This document shows, piece by piece, positions 32,571-41,487 of a stretch of 64,000 nt of DNA. The stretch is taken from positions 92,575-156,574 of the forward strand of contig NZ_DGLD01000006.1 of assembly GCF_002387245.1 (NCBI RefSeq), written 5' to 3'. The position numbers and the translations under genes were made by a program. The notes under the pieces are model-generated. The model was not told the DNA's origin. It did no database searches and saw only the letters and a program-made list of their open reading frames with translations. This DNA is from Brevundimonas sp. UBA4553. GTDB taxonomy: Bacteria; Pseudomonadota; Alphaproteobacteria; Caulobacterales; Caulobacteraceae. How positions within the stretch are numbered: position 1 is the first letter of the stretch; each line of letters opens with the position of its first letter.

Positions 32571-34802
32571 ATGACCGAAATCGCGCCCATCGCCGTCGAC
32601 ACCACCGGAGAGGAAGTCCCCTCCTCGCGCGCCCCGCAGTTGGAGCTGTCCGAAGCGCTGATGGCCTCGCCCGAACGCTTCATCAATCGCGAACTGTCCT
32701 GGCTGGCCTTCAACGGCCGCGTGCTGGAAGAAGCTGCGAACGAGGGCCACCCCCTGCTGGAACGGGTTCGCTTCCTGTCGATCTCGGCCAACAATCTGGA
32801 CGAGTTCTTCATGACGCGCGTGGCGGGTCTGAAAGGCCAGGTTCGCGAGCGGGTCCGTGTCGTCTCGCCTGACGGCCTGACGCCCGCTGAACAACTGGAT
32901 CAGGTCAATGCCGCAGCTGGGGGCCTGATGGCCGAGCAGCAGCGTCGCTGGCGGGTTCTGCGCAAGGAGATGGCCACCGCCGGAATCGAGGTCGTCGAAG
33001 GCTCAAAGATCACGCGCACCGAGCGCGAGCGGCTGGAACCCGAGTTCCTGAATCAGTTGTTCGCCGTGTTGACGCCCATGGCGATCGACCCCGCCCACCC
33101 CTTCCCCTTTCTGCCTAACCTCGGCTTCTCGCTGGCGCTGAAGCTGCGACGGAACAGCGACAACCGCGTGCTCTACGCTCTGGTGCCGGTGCCGACTCAG
33201 GTGCGGCGTTTCTGGGCTCTGGCGACAGACGGCCGCTCTGCGCCGGGCCGCAAGCGGTTCGTCTCGCTGGAAAACCTGCTGCTGCTCTTCATTGACCACC
33301 TCTTCCCGGGCTGCGAAATCCTGGAGAAGGGTCTTTTCCGTCTCATCCGCGACTCGGACATCGAGATCGAGGAAGAGGCTGAAGACCTGGTCATGGAGTT
33401 CGAGGAGGCGTTGAAGCAGCGCCGCATGGGCTCGGTCGTCCGCATCAAGATCCAGGCCTCCATGCCCGAGGACCTGCGCAACTTCATCATCGCCGAACTG
33501 CACGCTCAGCCGCAGGACGTGGTTCTGGTCGAGGGGATGCTCGGCCTGGCGCAACTGGCCGAGCTGATTCCCGGCGGTCACCCGGATCTGAAGTTCAAGG
33601 GCTATGAACCCCGCTATCCCGAGCGGGTGCGCGACAACGGCGGCGACATCTTCGCCGCGGTTCGCGAAAAGGACATGCTGATCCACCACCCGTTCGAGAG
33701 CTTCGATGTGGTGGTGCAGTTCCTGCGGCAGGCCGCGCGCGACCCGCACGTCATCGCCATCAAGCAGACCCTGTACCGTACCTCCAAGGACAGCCCGATC
33801 GTCGCCGCCCTGATCGAGGCGGCCGAGAACGGCAAGAACGTCACCGCCCTGATCGAACTGAAGGCGCGCTTCGACGAAGAGGCCAATCTGCGCTGGGCGC
33901 GACAGATGGAACGAGCTGGCGTCCACGTCGTCTTCGGCTTTGTGGAATACAAGACCCACGCCAAGCTGAGCGTCGTGGTGCGACGCGAGGGCGACGCCCT
34001 GCGCACATACTGCCACTTTGGCACTGGCAACTATCACCCGACGACGGCCAAGATTTACACGGACCTCAGTCTGTTCACCTGCGATGCGGTGCTGGGACGC
34101 GATGCGACGCGGGTGTTCAACTACATCACCGGCTATGCCGCCCCCGATGAACTGGAGGCCCTGGTCGTTTCTCCGCTGAACATGAAGGCAAGCCTGCTGG
34201 AGATGATCGGCAAGGAGATGTCCGCCGCCGCCAAGGGCAAGCCCGCCGCGATCTGGGCCAAGATGAACGCCCTGGTCGATCCGGAGATTATCGACGCCCT
34301 CTACCGCGCCAGCCAGTGGGGCGTGCGGATCGAACTGGTCATCCGCGGCATCTGCTGCCTGCGCCCCGGGGTGCCGGGCCTGTCGGAGAACATCCGGGTC
34401 AAGTCTATCGTCGGCCGTTTCCTCGAGCACAGCCGTATCGTCGCCTTCGCCAACGGCCACGACCTGCCCAGCAACAAGGCCAAGCTCTACATCTCGTCCG
34501 CCGACTGGATGCCGCGCAATCTGGACAGGCGCGTCGAGCTGATGACGCCGATCCTGAACGCCACCGTGCACGATCAGGTGCTTGATCAGATCATGGTCGC
34601 CAACCTGAAAGACGACGCCCAGAGCTGGACCCTGGCCGCGGATGGAACCTATCACCGCGTCACGCCCTCCGGACCTGAACGTCCCTTCTCGGCGCACAAG
34701 TATTTCATGACCAACCCCAGCCTTTCGGGCCGTGGTCGTAAGGTGAAGACCCTGCCTGGCGCCCTGTCCTATGCCGGCCTCAAGCCCCGGAAACGTCGCT
34801 GA
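32571..34802 (+). CDS. ppk: Polyphosphate kinase 1
   Basis: Reversibly polymerises the gamma-phosphate of ATP into inorganic polyphosphate. At 743 residues it is somewhat longer than E. coli Ppk. It begins with the family N domain (RFINRELSWLAFNGRVLEEA) and contains the catalytic HFGTGNYHP with the phosphorylated His482, and ALIELKARFDEEANLRWARQ. It follows hdaA by 51 nt and its stop shares one base with the ppx start, so synthesis and breakdown of polyphosphate are co-transcribed. Confidence 0.96.
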   Translation: MTEIAPIAVDTTGEEVPSSRAPQLELSEALMASPERFINRELSWLAFNGRVLEEAANEGHPLLERVRFLSISANNLDEFFMTRVAGLKGQVRERVRVVSPDGLTPAEQLDQVNAAAGGLMAEQQRRWRVLRKEMATAGIEVVEGSKITRTERERLEPEFLNQLFAVLTPMAIDPAHPFPFLPNLGFSLALKLRRNSDNRVLYALVPVPTQVRRFWALATDGRSAPGRKRFVSLENLLLLFIDHLFPGCEILEKGLFRLIRDSDIEIEEEAEDLVMEFEEALKQRRMGSVVRIKIQASMPEDLRNFIIAELHAQPQDVVLVEGMLGLAQLAELIPGGHPDLKFKGYEPRYPERVRDNGGDIFAAVREKDMLIHHPFESFDVVVQFLRQAARDPHVIAIKQTLYRTSKDSPIVAALIEAAENGKNVTALIELKARFDEEANLRWARQMERAGVHVVFGFVEYKTHAKLSVVVRREGDALRTYCHFGTGNYHPTTAKIYTDLSLFTCDAVLGRDATRVFNYITGYAAPDELEALVVSPLNMKASLLEMIGKEMSAAAKGKPAAIWAKMNALVDPEIIDALYRASQWGVRIELVIRGICCLRPGVPGLSENIRVKSIVGRFLEHSRIVAFANGHDLPSNKAKLYISSADWMPRNLDRRVELMTPILNATVHDQVLDQIMVANLKDDAQSWTLAADGTYHRVTPSGPERPFSAHKYFMTNPSLSGRGRKVKTLPGALSYAGLKPRKRR

Positions 34803-36304
34803 TGGGCGTCGAGGTCGAATACCCATCGCGTCAGATCGCCGTCATCGACATCGGTTCCAACTCGGTGCGCTTGGTGCTTTATCGGCTGGAAGGCCGGGCC
34901 GTCTGGACCATGTTCAACGAAAAGGTCTTGGCCGGTCTGGGCCGTGATCTTGCCGCGACAAAACGCTTGTCCGTTCCCGGCGTCGTGTCCGCCATGACGG
35001 CGCTGCGCCGTTTCGCCGCCGTGATCGAGGGCGTCCAGCCGGATCAGACCATCATCGCCGCTACCGCCGCCGTGCGCGAGGCCGAGGATGGAGCTGAGTT
35101 CTGCGCTCTGGTAGCCGCTGAAACAGGACTACAGGTCCGCGTCCTCAGCGGCGAAGAAGAGGCCCGCTATTCCGCGCTCGGCGTCCTGGCTGGCGCGCCT
35201 GGATCGCACGGCGTGGCGGCCGACATGGGCGGCGCCAGTCTTGAGCTGACCCGAATCGGCGACGGAGGACGCAATCGCTCGCTCGACAGAGGCGTGACTC
35301 TGCCTCTCGGCCCGTTCGCCCTGACCGACACCAGAGGCTTCGACGTCGACCGTTTGCGCTCGCGCATCGCCAAAAGGCTTGCGCCGATCGCAGCCCCCTA
35401 CGCCACGACCGACCTTCACGCCGTGGGCGGGGCCTGGCGCAGCCTGGCGCAGATGCACATGGCCATGACCGATCATCCGCTGCGGATCGTCCATGAATAC
35501 GCCATGACCGCCGCCGACGCGCGCGATCTAACGCGCCTGGTGGCTCGTCAGTCCAAGGCTTCGCTGGAAAAACTGCCGGGCGTATCCAAGCGCCGGGCAG
35601 AGACGCTGCCTTACGCCGCCCTGGTGCTGGACGGACTGATTGAAGCGCTCGGCCTGAAAGCCATCACCTTCTCCGCCTGGGGCGTGCGAGAGGGTCTGCT
35701 CTACGCTGGCCTGTCGCCCGAGATGGCGGCTGTCGATCCCCTGTTGGCCGGTTGTTCGGCCTGGGGCGGCCGTCAGGGCGTGGATCCGGCCCTGCCGCGC
35801 GCGTTGGATGGCTGGCTGCAACCCGTGGTGTCAGCCATGCCTGAGGCCTTTGGCGAGGAACGTGACGCCCTGCTGACCGCCTCGGTCTGCCGTCTGGCGG
35901 ACCTCGGCGCGCGGCTGCACCCCGACCACCGGGTTGATCTGGTCTTCGATCAGGTGCTGCGCTCGCCCATTCCGGGCCAGACCCATGCCGAGCGCGCCTT
36001 CCTGGCTGTCGCCATGAACGCCCGTTACGGCGGCGAGGCCAAGACACCGTCGCCCGGCGCCGTTGACCGCCTGTTGCCGGAAAAGGGCCAGAAGCGGGCA
36101 CGTGCGCTTGGGTTGGCCATGCGGCTAGCCTGCGACCTATCGGGCCGCTCGCCCCAGTTGCTGGCCAACGCCGCCGCGACGGTCGAGAAGGGCGCTCTGC
36201 GGATCACAGCCGCTGAGGGATACGCCGACATGCTGCTGGGCGAACAGACCCGTCGCCGGGCCAAGGCCCTGGCCGAGGCGATGAACCTGACGCTAAAGAT
36301 CTAA
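34802..36304 (+). CDS. ppx: Exopolyphosphatase (Ppx/GppA family)
   Basis: Releases terminal phosphate from polyphosphate, or dephosphorylates pppGpp in GppA members. The 500-residue protein has the ASKHA-fold phosphate loop VIDIGSNSVRLVLY near the N-terminus, TAAVREAEDG, SGEEEARYSALG and the second loop DMGGASLEL. Its ATG overlaps the ppk stop (TGATG). The spoT/rsh gene in the same window makes the pppGpp role worth keeping open; pairing with ppk favours exopolyphosphatase. Confidence 0.93.
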   Translation: MGVEVEYPSRQIAVIDIGSNSVRLVLYRLEGRAVWTMFNEKVLAGLGRDLAATKRLSVPGVVSAMTALRRFAAVIEGVQPDQTIIAATAAVREAEDGAEFCALVAAETGLQVRVLSGEEEARYSALGVLAGAPGSHGVAADMGGASLELTRIGDGGRNRSLDRGVTLPLGPFALTDTRGFDVDRLRSRIAKRLAPIAAPYATTDLHAVGGAWRSLAQMHMAMTDHPLRIVHEYAMTAADARDLTRLVARQSKASLEKLPGVSKRRAETLPYAALVLDGLIEALGLKAITFSAWGVREGLLYAGLSPEMAAVDPLLAGCSAWGGRQGVDPALPRALDGWLQPVVSAMPEAFGEERDALLTASVCRLADLGARLHPDHRVDLVFDQVLRSPIPGQTHAERAFLAVAMNARYGGEAKTPSPGAVDRLLPEKGQKRARALGLAMRLACDLSGRSPQLLANAAATVEKGALRITAAEGYADMLLGEQTRRRAKALAEAMNLTLKI

Positions 36305-36316
36305 AGGAGCGATCCC

Positions 36317-36688
36317 ATGCCTGTTACCGGAATCGGCGGCTTCTTCTTTCGCGCCAAGGACACCAAGGCCTTGGCCGAATGGTATTTGACGCACCTCGGC
36401 GTAGGGGCGCCGGAAGACGTCTGGATCTGGAACCAGCAGGCGGGACCGACCGTGTTCGCCCCCTTCAAGGAAGACAGCGACTATTTCGCCGCCGACCACC
36501 GCTGGATGCTGAACCTGCGGGTCGAGGGGCTGGACGACCTGATCGCCTCGCTGAAAGCGTCAGGGATTGAGGTCATCACCAAGGCGGAGTGGGACGCCAC
36601 CCCCGAGATCGGACGCTTCGCGCGCATCCATGACCCCGAGGGCAATCCGATCGAGCTGTGGGAGCCGGCGGCGTCGCCGTCTGCCTGA
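36317..36688 (+). CDS. VOC-superfamily (glyoxalase-like) protein
   Basis: A 123-residue vicinal-oxygen-chelate fold protein. It shows the beta-alpha-beta-beta-beta halves, starting GIGGFFFRAKDTKALAEWYL and ending RFARIHDPEGNPIELWEP, where the Glu before LWEP is the usual metal ligand. Substrate unknown; members include glyoxalase I and antibiotic-binding proteins, and this small single-domain type is often annotated only as VOC family. It follows ppx by 12 nt with a good AAAGGAG ribosome-binding site, so it may be co-transcribed, and converges with rnd. Confidence 0.85.
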   Translation: MPVTGIGGFFFRAKDTKALAEWYLTHLGVGAPEDVWIWNQQAGPTVFAPFKEDSDYFAADHRWMLNLRVEGLDDLIASLKASGIEVITKAEWDATPEIGRFARIHDPEGNPIELWEPAASPSA

Positions 36689-37840
36689 TCAGCCTTCGAT
36701 TTCGACGACTTCGACCCGCGAGCCGTTAAGAACGAGAGCGATCTCGCCCTTCTTGAGCTTCAATGCATCCTCGCCGAACAACTGGCGACGCCAGCCCTTC
36801 ATGGCTTCGACGTCAGCGTTGTCGTCGTTGGCGATCTTTTCGAGATCGGCGACGTTGGCGATCAGCTTAGTGGCCACGCCGGCGTTGTCGCTCTTGGCCT
36901 TCAGCAGGACCTTCAGCAGTTCGACCACCGAGGGCGGAGCCGGCTGGCTGTGGGCCGGGCGTTCCAGCTTGGGCGCATGGGCTTCCGGGTCGGCCAGGAC
37001 ACGCTTCAACTCGGCCGCTAGCTCCAGACCCAGGCGTGAACCGCCAAAGCCTTTAGGCACCGAACGCAGGCGGTTGAAAGCCTCGGGATCAGTCGGGGCC
37101 TGAACCGCGATCTCGTCGATCCCCTCGTCCTTGAGGATTCGGCCGCGCGGCTGATCGCGTTCCTGCGCCGCGCGCTCGCGCCAGACGGCGACAGCGACGA
37201 AAGCGGCCAGATATTTGGCGCTGAACTTCTTGGGTTTCAGACGCTTCCAAGCATTCTCGGGCGTGGTGTCGTAGAGGGCCGGATCGGTCAGGGCGCCCAT
37301 TTCGGACATGACCCAGTCCAGACGGCCTTCCTTCTGCAGCCTATCCCGAAGCTTCGGATAAAGCGCGGCCAGGTGGGTCACGTCGCCCAGGGCATAGGTC
37401 AGTTGCGCGTCCGACAGCGGACGGCGCGCCCAGTCGGTGAAGCGGCTGCCCTTGTCCAGTTCCTGGCGCAGCATCTGGCGGACCAGTTGTTCATAGCTGA
37501 CCTGATCGCCGAAGCCGGCGGCCATGGCGGCGACCTGGGTGTCGAACATGGGCTTGGGCATGGCGCCCAGGCGGTTGAAGATTTCAACGTCCTGGCGAGC
37601 GGCATGGAAGACCTTGATGATCGATTCGTCGCGCAGCAGCGCGAGGAAGGGCTCAAGGTCCAGATCCTCGGCCATGGGGTCGATGATGGCGGCGTCCGTC
37701 GACGAAGCGGCCTGGATCAGGCACAGCTTGGGCCAGTAGGTCGTCTCGCGCATGAATTCGGTATCGACCGTGATGAACGGGGCCTTGGCCAGACGTTCAC
37801 AGAACTCGATCAGCGCGTCATTGGTGGTGATTGGCGTCAT
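36689..37840 (-). CDS. rnd: Ribonuclease D
   Basis: 3'-5' exoribonuclease that trims tRNA precursors and other structured RNAs. From the ATG at 37840 (MTPITTNDALIEF) it has 383 residues. The DEDD exonuclease motif I is FITVDTEF (D26, E28), followed by VFHAARQDVEIF and YALGDVTHLAALY; an HRDC domain occupies about 210-290. The frame is open far upstream, but that is the antiframe of purM. A possible -10 element ends only 6 nt before the ATG, which suggests a leaderless message. Confidence 0.93.
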   Translation of the reverse strand: MTPITTNDALIEFCERLAKAPFITVDTEFMRETTYWPKLCLIQAASSTDAAIIDPMAEDLDLEPFLALLRDESIIKVFHAARQDVEIFNRLGAMPKPMFDTQVAAMAAGFGDQVSYEQLVRQMLRQELDKGSRFTDWARRPLSDAQLTYALGDVTHLAALYPKLRDRLQKEGRLDWVMSEMGALTDPALYDTTPENAWKRLKPKKFSAKYLAAFVAVAVWRERAAQERDQPRGRILKDEGIDEIAVQAPTDPEAFNRLRSVPKGFGGSRLGLELAAELKRVLADPEAHAPKLERPAHSQPAPPSVVELLKVLLKAKSDNAGVATKLIANVADLEKIANDDNADVEAMKGWRRQLFGEDALKLKKGEIALVLNGSRVEVVEIEG

Positions 37841-37846
37841 TCCGAT

Positions 37847-37877
37847 GCTATAGCCCCGCGCGACGCCGTTGTGGCAA
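37847..37877 (-). promoter_or_regulatory. Possible promoter giving a leaderless rnd mRNA
   Basis: On the minus strand TTGCCAC (37871-37877) and GCTATAGC (37847-37854) resemble the Caulobacter housekeeping elements, but the 16-nt spacer is longer than usual. The -10 element ends 6 nt before the rnd ATG, so transcription would start at or near the start codon. Confidence 0.3.
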
Positions 37878-37921
37878 GAGCGCCGCGACAGATTTTCGCC
37901 CCCGATATCGAGCCGTGACCG

Positions 37922-38959
37922 ATGAGCGACACCCCCGAAGCCCTGAAAAACGGCCTCACCTACGCCGATGCAGGCGTGGATATCGACGCCGGAGAAATGT
38001 TGGTCGATGCGATCAAACCCCTGGCCAAGTCGACTCGCCGTCCCGGAGCCGAGGCCTCGCTGGGCGGATTCGGTGCCCTGTTCGACCTGAAGGCCGCCGG
38101 TTTTGAAGACCCGCTGATCGTCACGACGACGGATGGCGTCGGCACCAAGCTGAAGATCGCCATCGAAACCGGCCGTCATGATGGCGTGGGCGTCGATCTG
38201 GTCGCCATGTGCGTCAACGACCTGCTGGCGCAGGGCGCCGAGCCGCTGATGTTCCTGGACTACTACGCCACGGGCAAGCTGGACGTGGACGCCGCGCGCC
38301 GCGTCGTCGCCGGCATCGCCGAAGGCTGCCGCCAGTCCGGCAGCGCCCTGGTGGGCGGCGAGACGGCCGAAATGCCGGGCATGTATTCCGGCGGCGACTA
38401 TGATCTGGCCGGCTTTTCGGTCGGCGCGGTCGAGCGTGGTCAGGTCCTGCCCTACCTGGACCAGCAGAAGGCCGGCGACATCATCATCGGTCTGGCCTCG
38501 TCTGGTCCGCACTCGAACGGCTACTCGCTGATCCGCAAGGTGGTCGAGAAGTCCGGCCTGGCCTGGGGCGACGACGCCCCCTTCGCCAAGGACCGCACCC
38601 TGGCCCAGGCCCTGATGGAGCCGACCCGCATCTATGTGAAGCCGGTCCTGCCGCTGATGAAGGCCGGCCTGATCAAGGGCGCCGCCCACATCACGGGCGG
38701 CGGTCTGATCGAAAACCCGCCGCGCTGTATCGCCGAGGGCCTGCAGGCTGCATTCGACTGGAACGCCTGGTCCCTACCGCCGGTGTTCGAATGGTTGGGT
38801 CAGGTCGGCGGCATCTCCGACCACGAACTGCGCCGCACCTTCAACTGCGGCGTCGGCTTTATCCTGATCGTCTCGCCCGAGAACGCCGAGCCGGTCCTCG
38901 CCGCCCTGCTGAACGCGGGCGAGGAAGCCTTCATCTGCGGACAACTGGAAGTCGCCTGA
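37922..38959 (+). CDS. purM: Phosphoribosylformylglycinamidine cyclo-ligase
   Basis: AIR synthetase of de novo purine synthesis: closes the imidazole ring of FGAM using ATP. The 345-residue protein begins GLTYADAGVDIDAG and carries GVGTKLKIA (phosphate/ATP loop), NDLLAQGAEPLMFLDY and GGETAEMPGMY. It is divergent from rnd and ends at a strong terminator (38981-39011). purN, often its direct partner, lies 1.8 kb further on beyond an oppositely oriented peptidase gene. Confidence 0.96.
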   Translation: MSDTPEALKNGLTYADAGVDIDAGEMLVDAIKPLAKSTRRPGAEASLGGFGALFDLKAAGFEDPLIVTTTDGVGTKLKIAIETGRHDGVGVDLVAMCVNDLLAQGAEPLMFLDYYATGKLDVDAARRVVAGIAEGCRQSGSALVGGETAEMPGMYSGGDYDLAGFSVGAVERGQVLPYLDQQKAGDIIIGLASSGPHSNGYSLIRKVVEKSGLAWGDDAPFAKDRTLAQALMEPTRIYVKPVLPLMKAGLIKGAAHITGGGLIENPPRCIAEGLQAAFDWNAWSLPPVFEWLGQVGGISDHELRRTFNCGVGFILIVSPENAEPVLAALLNAGEEAFICGQLEVA

Positions 38960-38980
38960 ACTTCCGACGTATGAAACGAC

Positions 38981-39011
38981 AAAGGCCTCGGTCGCGAGAC
39001 CGGGGCCTTTT
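38981..39011. terminator. Rho-independent terminator of purM
   Basis: Stem AAAGGCC-T-CGGTC / GACCG-G-GGCCTTT closed by a GCGA tetraloop, followed by TTTT on the plus strand. It lies between convergent purM and the S10 peptidase gene and may also act on the minus strand. Confidence 0.8.
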
Positions 39012-39026
39012 CATTGGGCGGTGTGG

Positions 39027-40619
39027 TTAGCGCACTCCGCCGTTCTGGGTCTCGTCGTAGAACCTGGCCAAGTCGACGTGCAGCTCTTCGAGCGCCTTGC
39101 GGCTCGTGTACATCATGTGACCGCCCTCATAGTAGGTGAACTCCAGATTCTGACGCAGCTTGGGCTCCAGCATCATCTGGGCCAGGTCGAACTCGGTCGA
39201 GAAGAAGGGCGTGGCGGCGTCGTAGTAGCCGTTCAGCGCCAACACCTTCAGATGCGGATTGCGCCGCATCGTCGTGGCCAGATCGACTGCGGTGTTCGGC
39301 GTGGTCTGCGGGCCGCCGACCGGCGGACGGTGGCTCCAGTTCCAGTTGAAGCCCTGCAGGCCCCGCGCCGACTGGCGATAGTCCATGTCCGTGCGGAAGT
39401 TCAGCGCATTCGCGATGTAATCGTTGAAGACGCCGAAATAGGCTCCGGTGATGGCGCTGCTGGACGGGTCTTCCTCAGGCGAACCACCTACGGCGTCGGC
39501 GTCCATGCCCAGGTATCGGGTATCAAGGCGGCCGATGGTTTCGCGCCGATCCCGCAGCAGTTCCTTGCGGAACGGCGACAGTTCGACGCGCAGGTTGGCG
39601 TTGTCGATGAAGGTCGGCGAGACGCCGATCAGTTCGCTCATCTGCTGGGCGATCTGGGCGCGCTCCGCGTCGGGAATCATATGCCCCTTGGCCAGGGCCG
39701 CCGCATAGGGCCCCATGGCGAAGTCACGGGCGCGCTGGACATGTTGCTCGACCGTAGCCGAGCGGTTCGGCACCTTGTTGTGATACCAGGCCGTCGCCGC
39801 ATAGGTCGGCAGCAGGGTGATGAAGTTCTGGGCGTAGCCCGGCTGGCGCACGCCGTAGTTCATGATCGAGGACAGCAGGATGACGCCGTTCAGCGACATG
39901 CCGCGGTCTTCCAGTTGATGAGCCACAGCCCCCGTGCGCAGCGTGCCGTAGCTTTCGCCCAGGACATACTTCGGGCTGGACCAGCGATTGAACTTGGTCG
40001 CGTAGCGCATGATGGCGCGGGTGAAGGCGTCGGCGTCCTGATCCACCCCCCAGAAGGCCGAACCCGGCGTCTCGCCAAGCGGACGCGAGTAGCCGGCGCC
40101 GACCATGTCGATGAAGACCAGATCGGTCTTGTCCAACAAGGTCATGTCGTTCGGACCGACATTGAAGGGCGCCGGACGCTCCACCACCGGATCATCGGTC
40201 AGGACTCGCACGGGGCCGAAAGCGCCCATGTGCAACCAGACCGTCGGCGACCCTGGCCCGCCGTTGTAGAGATAGGTCACCGGCCGGCGACCAACCGGCT
40301 GCCCGTCCAGGGTGTAGGCGACGTAGAACAGGCTGGCCGTCGGCATGCCCGCGTCATCACGAATGGTCAGGGTGCCAGCCGTGGCCTTGTAGCGCATCGC
40401 GCGGCCATGGGCGGTGATCGAATGGCTGGTCGTCACCTCCTTTTCCTCCGGCGTGGCGCGCGCCCAGTTCCGCTCGACCTGCTCGGCGGTGACGTTGCGC
40501 AGCCGATCAGAGGCCGATCGGATCGGGCCCGAGCCCGCGCTCGACGCTTCCTGGGCCATGACGGCCATTGGCGCAGCAAGCAGCGCCGTCGCACAGACGG
40601 CGGTGAGCAGATGACGCAT
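39027..40619 (-). CDS. Secreted S10-family serine carboxypeptidase-like protein
   Basis: A 530-residue exported alpha/beta-hydrolase. The signal peptide is about 1-22 (AAPMAVMAQ). The catalytic Ser lies in LGESYGTLRTG, the Asp in GYYDAATPFFS and the His in YEGGHMMYTSR, the triad order of family S10; the oxyanion segment is LYNGGPGSPT. Bacterial S10 proteins are periplasmic or secreted carboxypeptidases of largely unknown substrates. A GGGGGAG site precedes the ATG. It is inserted between purM and purN on the opposite strand. Confidence 0.88.
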   Translation of the reverse strand: MRHLLTAVCATALLAAPMAVMAQEASSAGSGPIRSASDRLRNVTAEQVERNWARATPEEKEVTTSHSITAHGRAMRYKATAGTLTIRDDAGMPTASLFYVAYTLDGQPVGRRPVTYLYNGGPGSPTVWLHMGAFGPVRVLTDDPVVERPAPFNVGPNDMTLLDKTDLVFIDMVGAGYSRPLGETPGSAFWGVDQDADAFTRAIMRYATKFNRWSSPKYVLGESYGTLRTGAVAHQLEDRGMSLNGVILLSSIMNYGVRQPGYAQNFITLLPTYAATAWYHNKVPNRSATVEQHVQRARDFAMGPYAAALAKGHMIPDAERAQIAQQMSELIGVSPTFIDNANLRVELSPFRKELLRDRRETIGRLDTRYLGMDADAVGGSPEEDPSSSAITGAYFGVFNDYIANALNFRTDMDYRQSARGLQGFNWNWSHRPPVGGPQTTPNTAVDLATTMRRNPHLKVLALNGYYDAATPFFSTEFDLAQMMLEPKLRQNLEFTYYEGGHMMYTSRKALEELHVDLARFYDETQNGGVR

Positions 40620-40774
40620 GATTGGAACTCCCCCTGAACACGCCGGACATCCGGCGCCGGGACGCTAGCGCCAAGCTGACCGTTCCGGCAACGGACTTTG
40701 TAACGCTACGGACTTGCCAAGCGGCGGCTGCAGACGCATCCCTCGCACCTCCCCGATTGCGACCGAGCCGCCCC

Positions 40775-41386
40775 ATGCCGACCGAAACCGCCCAGCCCAA
40801 GACGCGCGTGGCCGTCCTGATCTCCGGCTCCGGCACCAACATGGCCTCGCTGATCGCGGCGGGTCAGGTTGCGGACGCTCCCTATGAGGTCGTGATCGTC
40901 GTCTCCAACGTCGCCAGCGTGGCGGGTCTGGACAGGGCGCGCGCCGCAGGTGTCGAAGCCCTGACGGTTGAACACCGGAGTTATGGCAAGGACCGCGAAG
41001 CGCATGAGCGCGCCATCGACGCCCTGCTGATCCAGCATAAAGTCGAGGTTGTCGCCCTGGCTGGCTATATGCGGCTGCTGACGCCTTGGCTGGTGCAGAA
41101 GTGGGCCGGGCGGATGATCAACATCCATCCTTCGCTGCTGCCTCTCTACCCCGGCCTCAACACCCACGCCCGCGCCCTCGAAGCCGGCGATAAAGAGGCT
41201 GGCTGCACCGTCCACATCGTGACCGAGGGCGTTGATGAAGGCCCTGTCCTGGGCCAGACGCGCGTGCCGATCCTGCCCCACGACACGCCCGACATCCTGG
41301 CCGAGCGGGTGAAGACCGCTGAGCACGATCTCTATCCCCGATCATTGGCGGCCTTCGTCACACGTCAGGCACGCCGCCAACCTTAA
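40775..41386 (+). CDS. purN: Phosphoribosylglycinamide formyltransferase
   Basis: Transfers a formyl group from 10-formyl-THF to GAR in purine synthesis. With the ATG at 40775 it has 203 residues. The catalytic trio is present as N116 and H118 (INIHPSLLP) and D154 (EGVDEGPVLG), with the same spacing as N106, H108, D144 of E. coli. RVAVLISGSGTN forms the nucleotide-fold start. The open frame further upstream has no family similarity. It is separated from purM by the S10 gene. Confidence 0.95.
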   Translation: MPTETAQPKTRVAVLISGSGTNMASLIAAGQVADAPYEVVIVVSNVASVAGLDRARAAGVEALTVEHRSYGKDREAHERAIDALLIQHKVEVVALAGYMRLLTPWLVQKWAGRMINIHPSLLPLYPGLNTHARALEAGDKEAGCTVHIVTEGVDEGPVLGQTRVPILPHDTPDILAERVKTAEHDLYPRSLAAFVTRQARRQP

Positions 41387-41487
41387 CGATTTTTAATGCG
41401 ACATGCTGCCGCAGGCGGGAGCAGTTTCCCGCAACGACCGGTGCGCCCTGTCGACGCCCTTTCGTCTGTTCCACATGGGAAGACCCG

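Noticed and set aside
36689..38689. A 666-codon reading of rnd extending upstream of 37840
   Set aside because: The extra part is opposite purM; RNase D similarity starts immediately after the ATG at 37840.
41383..41396. CtrA-like site TTAA-N6-TTAA at the end of purN
   Set aside because: The consensus spacer is 7 nt, the first half overlaps the purN stop codon, and AT-rich runs produce such pairs by chance.
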